Source: DAOLCO01 sp964612555
GTDB lineage: Bacteria; Bdellovibrionota_C; UBA2361; SZUA-149; DAOLCO01
Assembly: GCA_964612555.1 (NCBI GenBank)
Contig: CAZTBW010000014.1
Coordinates: 1-28,584, forward strand
Direction of reading: 5' to 3'
Length of the DNA: 28,584 bases
Both the position numbers and the translations under genes were made by a program. Shown piece by piece: positions 23,932 to 28,584 of the stretch (positions are counted from its first letter, which is position 1; each line of letters starts with the position of its first letter). The notes beneath the pieces were generated by a model, which worked only from the letters and a program-made list of their open reading frames with translations, did no database searches and was not told the origin of the DNA.

Positions 23932-25470
23932 ATGTCAAACCCCTTTCGAAGTTCTCAAAAAGAAACGCAGAGTGCTGCACCTTGTATTGTGGTAATTTTT
24001 GGTGCAACCGGAGACCTTACTCACAGAAAACTTGTCCCCGCCCTGTACAATCTTGCGGTAGATGGTCTCTTGCCAACTCACTTCACTACCATTGGAGTTG
24101 CAAGAAGAAACATACCCGAAAAAGAATTCCGGGAAACTTTACTTTCAGACATTAAAAAATTTTCAAGAAGAAAAGAAATTAACGACACCATCTGGGATGA
24201 ATTATCAAATCACACATTCTACGTGCAGTGCCCTTTTGACGATCCTGAAAGCTATAAAAAACTAAAAAACAAATTAGACTCAATTCAAAAAGAAAGTAAT
24301 ACCAAAGCAAACAAACTGTTTTATCTGGCAACTGCCCCGGAATATTTCGATGTTATATCCAAAAACCTTGCCGCAGCAGGGCTTCTTGAAGAAACTCATG
24401 AATCAAAGGCACGAGTAATCGTAGAAAAACCTTTTGGTCACGACTTACAGTCAGCAAAAGAATTAAACGACTCTCTTCTGAACTCAATGAGAGAAGATCA
24501 GATATTCAGAATTGATCATTATCTTGGCAAAGAAACAGTACAGAATATTCTTGTATTTCGTTTTTCTAATGGTTTCTTTGAGCCTATATGGAATCATAAA
24601 TATATAGATCATATCGAAATTTCTGTTTGTGAATCTATTGGGGTAGGAAGTAGAGCCGGGTATTTTGATTCTTCGGGCATCATGCGTGATATTATTCAGA
24701 ATCATGCACTCCAGCTCCTTTGTCTGGTAGCACTTGAACCACCCGTTGCATTTGAAGCAAATGCGGTACGGGATGAAAAAGTAAAGGTATTAAAATCAAT
24801 TAGAAGAATCCCCCCGGAGAGAGTATCCAGTCGGGTAATCCGCGCTCGCTATCAGAGTGGCGCAATAGATGGAGAAGAAGTCCCGGGATACCTTGCAGAG
24901 CAGGGAGTTGACCCCTCTTCCAGCACCGAAACCTATGTCGCCATGCAACTTGCAATTGATAACTGGCGGTGGGCTGGGGTACCTTTTTTCATCAGATCCG
25001 GGAAACGTCTTGCTAAACGGGTTACAGAAATCAGTATTCATTTCAAAGATGTTCCCCACCTTCTCTTTAGAGATCACGACACCAGAAACTGGTCATCAAA
25101 CGTACTCTCATTCAGGATACAGCCCGATGAAGGGATAACTTTCAAGATCAGTGCAAAACCTCCCGGTCCTAAAGTGCAGGTTCAGTCAGTAAATATGGAC
25201 TTCAGTTATGGTAGTTCTTTTGGGGTTGAGACTCCTGAAGCATATGAACGGCTCCTGCTTGATGCCATGAGAGGTGATGCTACGCTCTTTACCAGAAATG
25301 ACGAAATTGAACAGGCATGGGATCTTCTTGAGAATATTTTTGCTGCATGGAGAGGCACAGGAAATGTCCAGCCTCCTCCCGTGTATGGGTATGAAGCCGG
25401 GTCTTGGGGACCATCTGCTGCCGATGAACTTTTAATCAAAAGCGTTTCCCACCCATGGAGAAGGCTGTAA
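23932..25470 (+). CDS. zwf: Glucose-6-phosphate 1-dehydrogenase
   Basis: Zwf oxidises glucose 6-phosphate to 6-phosphogluconolactone and is a main source of NADPH. It has 512 residues, the normal size. The cofactor motif GATGDLTHRK lies at 24-33, VEKPFGHD at 164-171, the substrate/catalytic motif RIDHYLGK at 193-200 and GYFDSSGIMRDIIQNH at 243-258. It sits 33 bp after tal, and its last 16 bp overlap the opcA frame. The adjacent OpcA protein is known to tune Zwf assembly and activity in cyanobacteria. Confidence 0.97.
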   Translation: MSNPFRSSQKETQSAAPCIVVIFGATGDLTHRKLVPALYNLAVDGLLPTHFTTIGVARRNIPEKEFRETLLSDIKKFSRRKEINDTIWDELSNHTFYVQCPFDDPESYKKLKNKLDSIQKESNTKANKLFYLATAPEYFDVISKNLAAAGLLEETHESKARVIVEKPFGHDLQSAKELNDSLLNSMREDQIFRIDHYLGKETVQNILVFRFSNGFFEPIWNHKYIDHIEISVCESIGVGSRAGYFDSSGIMRDIIQNHALQLLCLVALEPPVAFEANAVRDEKVKVLKSIRRIPPERVSSRVIRARYQSGAIDGEEVPGYLAEQGVDPSSSTETYVAMQLAIDNWRWAGVPFFIRSGKRLAKRVTEISIHFKDVPHLLFRDHDTRNWSSNVLSFRIQPDEGITFKISAKPPGPKVQVQSVNMDFSYGSSFGVETPEAYERLLLDAMRGDATLFTRNDEIEQAWDLLENIFAAWRGTGNVQPPPVYGYEAGSWGPSAADELLIKSVSHPWRRL

Positions 25471-26666
25471 GGCGTATGGCTACTCCTGTAGAGACTACCG
25501 TGGTACCTCCTTCACGTATCGGAAGCGAACTTGATCGTCTCCGAAAAGAGTCTGTAAGGATAAGCTCCGGTAATAACGGCAGCGAAAAAATAGGTGGCAC
25601 AATCAGGGCAACCCTTTCTAATTTAATTATTCTTACAGAAGCAAGAGAACAGGGAGGAAAAACACCTGAAAATAGCATGATATCTCAGTGCATTGAAAAA
25701 CTGGCGTTACTTCACCCTTCCCGCTTTTTTGTCATATGTGTAGATTCGAATTTATCTCAATCGCTTCGTACTGAAATACACAGTCGAACAATTAAAGGAA
25801 CATCCGGAGCAATCACTCAAACTGAAGAGATTCATATATCTGTACATCCAGACTCCTTAAAACTCCTCAAGAACATAATTCTTGCGCACCTTGTTCCGGA
25901 TATCGAAACTATTTGCCTTGAACTTTCAAATATGGAGTTACTTTCTTACCGTGAACAGCTTTTGCATGTAGTAAAAGAGCTTATCGATACCTCAATATCA
26001 TATGCCCCGTATCGATTTACTGAAAGCAGAAAACCTCAAAGCGAGAAAGAACCTTATACATCACCTGCTTTCAGAGATATCTGCTGGTCATTACTTGGAA
26101 AATGGAGGATGCTTATCTCAGAACAATATGACTCTCAGGAAGCACAAAAACTGATTGAGAAAATATCTGATATACATATCATTTATACAAATAATCAAGA
26201 GGAGAACTCTAACATTCCCGATGAAGCAATAAGTCTTGCAGCCTGGCTTCTCTCCTCTTTAAAACTTTTTCCAAATACAAAACATGAAATTACCAGAAAT
26301 GAAATACAAGTTACCTGTACTTCAACTGCAAAAATGAAATCACAGGTTACACTTCACCTGTCAGGAGTACCCAAAAAAGGACTCTCTCGTATCTCCCAGG
26401 TAAAAATTGAAATGAAACTTTCCCCTGAATCTTCATTTGCCACTTCCTGCACATATCTTCCCTCAATTGAATCAATCGAAGTTACTTCCGGGGGGAAAGG
26501 AGAAGCGGATGATACCAGGAGCATCAGTGGGGAAACTTGCGAATTTTATTTCAGAAGATGTTCTGTGCAGCAGATCAGCATCTCAGAAGCTGCCCTTGAG
26601 CTTATTCGAGGTGAAAAACCTGCCGACCTCTTTGAAGAATTTGAAAAACTGAAATCACTGCTGTAG
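25455..26666 (+). CDS. opcA: Glucose-6-phosphate dehydrogenase assembly protein OpcA
   Basis: OpcA is an allosteric partner of G6PDH. In cyanobacteria it promotes oligomerisation and redox-dependent activity of Zwf. The protein has 403 residues from the ATG at 25455. The segment HPSRFFVIC at 87-95 and the overall alpha/beta layout match the family, although the sequence is divergent and I see no catalytic residues, as expected. The position directly behind zwf with overlapping frames is the strongest support. An in-frame ATG at 25476, preceded by AAGG elements, may be the true start and gives 396 residues. Confidence 0.85.
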   Translation: MEKAVRRMATPVETTVVPPSRIGSELDRLRKESVRISSGNNGSEKIGGTIRATLSNLIILTEAREQGGKTPENSMISQCIEKLALLHPSRFFVICVDSNLSQSLRTEIHSRTIKGTSGAITQTEEIHISVHPDSLKLLKNIILAHLVPDIETICLELSNMELLSYREQLLHVVKELIDTSISYAPYRFTESRKPQSEKEPYTSPAFRDICWSLLGKWRMLISEQYDSQEAQKLIEKISDIHIIYTNNQEENSNIPDEAISLAAWLLSSLKLFPNTKHEITRNEIQVTCTSTAKMKSQVTLHLSGVPKKGLSRISQVKIEMKLSPESSFATSCTYLPSIESIEVTSGGKGEADDTRSISGETCEFYFRRCSVQQISISEAALELIRGEKPADLFEEFEKLKSLL

Positions 26667-26702
26667 GTGCCCCACTTCGCCAAGGCTTCGAGGGGCTTGC
26701 GG

Positions 26703-27119
26703 TTACGGTTCCCAGGTAACAATTCCACCTTTATTCATTGTTCCCCGTTTTGTCAGAGAACATCCTCCACCCAGTCGATTTGTGTGCACATCAATTAACT
26801 TCATGACCACTTCAACTTGAAGGCTGGCAGGACAAGTCACCTGATATACCTTTGCATGATCTGCATATTGACGAATAAACCTGAGCTTTCGAATGTTTTT
26901 ATAAGGGAGGGTAAATTGCTCACCAGGAGAAAGTGATTTTCGAAATGGCACCATTCCATTTGCACTGACGATTTGATCTACAAAAAAAACATTATACTCC
27001 TTATCCAGAATATCATTCCTGACAATGATACGACCCCCGGGAATCTTCTCTTTGGAACAAGACACACTCAGGAGTACCAAAACTGACAACAGTAGAAATA
27101 TTTTTCTCGCAGGTGTCAT
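26703..27119 (-). CDS. Lipoprotein, function unknown
   Basis: The N-terminus is a classic lipoprotein signal: basic residues, a hydrophobic core (IFLLLSVLVLLS) and the lipobox L-S-V-S-C at about residue 22, followed by SKEK. The mature part (about 117 residues) is predicted beta-rich, with a later Cys pair (one in VTCPAS, one in GGGCSL) that could form a disulfide in the periplasm. I do not recognise the family. The ATG at 27119 follows a GTG at 27122, and either may be used. It lies a few bases downstream of the membrane-protein gene, so they form a pair. It converges on opcA with 36 bp between the stops. Confidence 0.85.
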   Translation of the reverse strand: MTPARKIFLLLSVLVLLSVSCSKEKIPGGRIIVRNDILDKEYNVFFVDQIVSANGMVPFRKSLSPGEQFTLPYKNIRKLRFIRQYADHAKVYQVTCPASLQVEVVMKLIDVHTNRLGGGCSLTKRGTMNKGGIVTWEP

Positions 27120-27127
27120 CACAATAA

Positions 27128-27475
27128 TTATTTTTTCTTTTTTCTGGAGATATTCCTTAACCTGACATCAGACGGTGGTTTTTCACCTGGTAGGAGTAGG
27201 GCAGCAAGAAGAAGAAGGGAAGGAAATACAATCCAGGCAAGAAAGCCTTCAGGAAGCACTAAAGTAAAATAGGATTCAAGCGCAGAGTATATACCTGAAA
27301 AAATAAAAAGTTCACTCAGACAAAGAATGATAAAGGAAAATACAAATTGTCGAAAATAAAACCTTACAGGTTCTGCCTGCTTTCTTCCAGTTCTGGACTT
27401 TATAAGCCCCCATACTGATAGCAAGAGAAGAGAAATGGGAATAAATGACCAGACTATAAAATATTTACTTATCAT
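27128..27475 (-). CDS. Two- to three-helix membrane protein, unknown
   Basis: From the ATG at 27475 this encodes 115 residues with hydrophobic helices near the N-terminus (VWSFIPISLLLLSVWGLI), in the middle (FSFIILCLSELFIFSGIY) and before the end (FLAWIVFPSLLLLAALLLPG). The tail is basic and ends in KKKK. The frame extends to a TTG at 27511, but neither start has a ribosome site. The pairing with a lipoprotein gene suggests a shared envelope role, but nothing in the sequence names it. Confidence 0.75.
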   Translation of the reverse strand: MISKYFIVWSFIPISLLLLSVWGLIKSRTGRKQAEPVRFYFRQFVFSFIILCLSELFIFSGIYSALESYFTLVLPEGFLAWIVFPSLLLLAALLLPGEKPPSDVRLRNISRKKKK

Positions 27476-27546
27476 GGGTACAAGTATCGGATTACCATGT
27501 GATGAGTGCAAGAGAAAAAAACCAGATGGCTTCCCGGATGGCTATT

Positions 27547-27582
27547 TTGAAACAGAGCGATTTTATAATATACTAATATTAT
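27547..27582 (+). promoter_or_regulatory. Promoter with overlapping palindrome before the rhodanese gene
   Basis: TTGAAA (27547-27552), a 16-bp spacer and TATACT (27569-27574) form a good sigma70-like promoter. The -10 box is covered by the perfect inverted repeat ATAATAT-ACTA-ATATTAT (27565-27582). A repressor dimer bound there would block polymerase. Rhodanese-DUF2892 genes in other bacteria are often under sulfide/persulfide-responsive ArsR-type repressors, so such a regulator is a reasonable candidate, by inference only. Confidence 0.6.
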
Positions 27583-27622
27583 GCAATATCTCTATGAAAA
27601 ATAAACAGAGAAAAAGGATACC

Positions 27623-28174
27623 ATGTCAGTTGAACTAATTTCCCCTGAAGAACTTTCCCGGGTACTAAAGAATAATACCGGGGCAATTCTTATAGATGTA
27701 CGTACTCCTGGAGAATTTGAGTCTGTACACATTTCTGGAGCAAGGAATTTACCTCTTGGAAGTAAAGAACTTTCTGATTTTATTAATACACACCGTGGCA
27801 CAAAAGAGACTATCTACGTAACCTGCCAGAAAGGAGGGCGTGCAAAAACTGCTTGTACTGATTTTGCAAGAGAGAACATAACAACAAAAAGCCTTTCTGG
27901 AGGTATGGACGCCTGGATAGAAGCAAAACTTCCTGTTAATCAAGGTAAAAAAACTCTCTCAATAGAGCGCCAGGTTCGGATTATAGCAGGTGCTTTGGTT
28001 GTTCTTGGGGTTCTGCTTCACTACGCAGGGCTTCCCAACGCGATACTTCTATCAGGGTTCGTCGGTGCAGGGCTAACATTTGCAGGCGTAACAGATACCT
28101 GCGGTATGGCGTTTGCGTTAGCCCGTATGCCATGGAATCAGGTATCAAAGAACTCTAAAAAGTCGTGTTGTTGA
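27623..28174 (+). CDS. Rhodanese-like sulfurtransferase fused to DUF2892 membrane domain (YgaP-like)
   Basis: The protein has 183 residues. The rhodanese domain covers about 5-107, with DVRTPGEFESVHISGA at 25-40 and the active-site loop starting at C68 (CQKGGRA). The C-terminal part is a DUF2892 domain with two transmembrane helices (about 118-135 and 139-160) and the CGMAFALARMPWN motif after them. The layout is that of E. coli YgaP, a membrane-anchored rhodanese that handles sulfane sulfur. The C-terminus ends in an extra CC pair. AAGGATACC precedes the ATG. It stands alone, convergent with secE with one base between the stop codons. Confidence 0.93.
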   Translation: MSVELISPEELSRVLKNNTGAILIDVRTPGEFESVHISGARNLPLGSKELSDFINTHRGTKETIYVTCQKGGRAKTACTDFARENITTKSLSGGMDAWIEAKLPVNQGKKTLSIERQVRIIAGALVVLGVLLHYAGLPNAILLSGFVGAGLTFAGVTDTCGMAFALARMPWNQVSKNSKKSCC

Positions 28175-28175
28175 G

Positions 28176-28394
28176 CTATTCTATACCCAAGAGACTCTTA
28201 ATCAAACCACCGACTATGAGATCGGTAAGACCAAGAAAGAGACCAAACAGGGCAACCATGAAGATAACACTCAGACTTGCTCTCCAGGTTTCCTCTCTTG
28301 TAGGAGGTTGAACTTTTTTCAGTTCAGACCAGGACTGTTTAAAGAAATCTATCTTATCCTCAATCACATTTTTCTGTGCTTGCTCTTTTGCCAT
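28176..28394 (-). CDS. secE: Preprotein translocase subunit SecE
   Basis: SecE clamps the SecY channel in the inner membrane. It has 72 residues, a typical minimal SecE. An amphipathic cytoplasmic part containing SWSELKKVQPPTREETW leads into one transmembrane helix (about 44-66). The usual tryptophan of the VxWPTR motif is replaced: the segment reads VQPPTR. It lies 49 bp downstream of tRNA-Trp, as in the common tuf-trnW-secE-nusG order, but nusG does not follow. Confidence 0.95.
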   Translation of the reverse strand: MAKEQAQKNVIEDKIDFFKQSWSELKKVQPPTREETWRASLSVIFMVALFGLFLGLTDLIVGGLIKSLLGIE

Positions 28395-28443
28395 AATCCA
28401 GATTCCTCAAACAGCCTGTTAATATACATCCCTTACGAGTAAA

Positions 28444-28519
28444 TGGCACGCCCGGAGGGACTCGAACCCCCAACCCTCGGATTTGGAGTCCGATGCTCTA
28501 CCAATTGAGCCACGGGCGT
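28444..28519 (-). tRNA. tRNA-Trp (anticodon CCA)
   Basis: On the minus strand the acceptor ACGCCCG pairs with CGGGCGT. The D-arm is GCTC-AATTGGTA-GAGC, the anticodon loop CTCCAAA gives CCA, and the T-arm contains GGTTCGAGTCC. Discriminator G is followed by an encoded CCA at 28444-28446. It starts only 9 bp after the tuf stop, so it is probably processed from the tuf transcript. Confidence 0.97.
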
Positions 28520-28528
28520 AATTAAAAA

Positions 28529-28584
28529 CTACTCGATAATTTCGGCGACGACTCCCGCACCAACAGTCCTTCCCCCCTCACGAA
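28529..28584 (-). CDS. tuf: Elongation factor Tu, C-terminal 17 residues only
   Basis: The right edge cuts this gene. The visible minus-strand frame ends REGGRTVGAGVVAEIIE and a TAG stop, which is the conserved C-terminus of EF-Tu. Its place directly upstream of tRNA-Trp and secE supports the call. The rest of the gene lies outside the window. Confidence 0.93.
   Translation of the reverse strand, partial: REGGRTVGAGVVAEIIE

Noticed and set aside
26663..26702. Possible bidirectional terminator between opcA and the lipoprotein gene
   Set aside because: GCCCC and GGGGC arms exist, but the middle of the stem does not pair and no T-run follows on either strand.
1..28584. CRISPR array, insertion sequence, prophage or toxin-antitoxin system
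   Set aside because: No regularly spaced repeats, no terminal inverted repeats with a transposase, no integrase and no phage genes were seen; the only repeats are two short tandem duplications and local palindromes.

Overview
This window is a stretch of a moderately AT-rich bacterial chromosome. The organism is a diderm (Gram-negative) bacterium that makes lipopolysaccharide. The evidence is an LptD-type outer-membrane translocon, a heptose-1-phosphate adenylyltransferase and two sets of deoxyhexose nucleotide genes. I cannot place it in a phylum from sequence alone. The tal-zwf-opcA trio is best known from cyanobacteria and actinobacteria, but no photosynthesis gene is visible. GTG starts are common (accD, rfbD, pgk, probably dacB).

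Left part (1-17161), almost all on the minus strand. Read in the direction of transcription, it starts with accD and lptD. A nucleotide-sugar block follows: rfbA, rfbB, rfbD (dTDP branch), then manC, gmd, rmd (GDP branch). Next come an unrecognised 417-residue protein that overlaps a DacB/PBP4-type peptidase, a heptose adenylyltransferase that overlaps mutL, then miaA, accA and a small Arg/Gly/Ser-rich protein. After these lie tRNA-Tyr, with its own promoter, and a tRNA cut by the left edge (probably Gly-TCC). Most intergenic gaps are under 60 bp, so much of this may be co-transcribed.

Middle and right part (17303-28584). The plus strand carries a NIF3-family protein, pgk, and rpmB with a clear sigma70-like promoter. 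A small zinc-ribbon gene lies on the minus strand. Then, on the plus strand, come a one-helix membrane protein, a purine phosphoribosyltransferase, a helical protein, a MenH-like alpha/beta hydrolase, a 55-residue basic ORF, and the pentose-phosphate operon tal-zwf-opcA. Facing it on the minus strand are a lipoprotein and a membrane protein. A rhodanese-DUF2892 gene (plus) has a promoter overlapped by a perfect palindrome. It converges on secE, tRNA-Trp and the 3' end of tuf (minus), which the right edge cuts.

Functionally the window is mostly core housekeeping (fatty-acid synthesis, mismatch repair, tRNA modification, glycolysis, NADPH supply) plus envelope polysaccharide precursor supply. 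I see no mobile element, CRISPR array, phage or defence system. The points most worth following up are the palindromes at the tal and rhodanese promoters, the rhamnose block with no rfbC, the non-canonical LptD cysteines, the altered MutL endonuclease motif, the unknown 417-residue gene, and window edges that look like two parts of the conserved tRNA-tuf-secE cluster.
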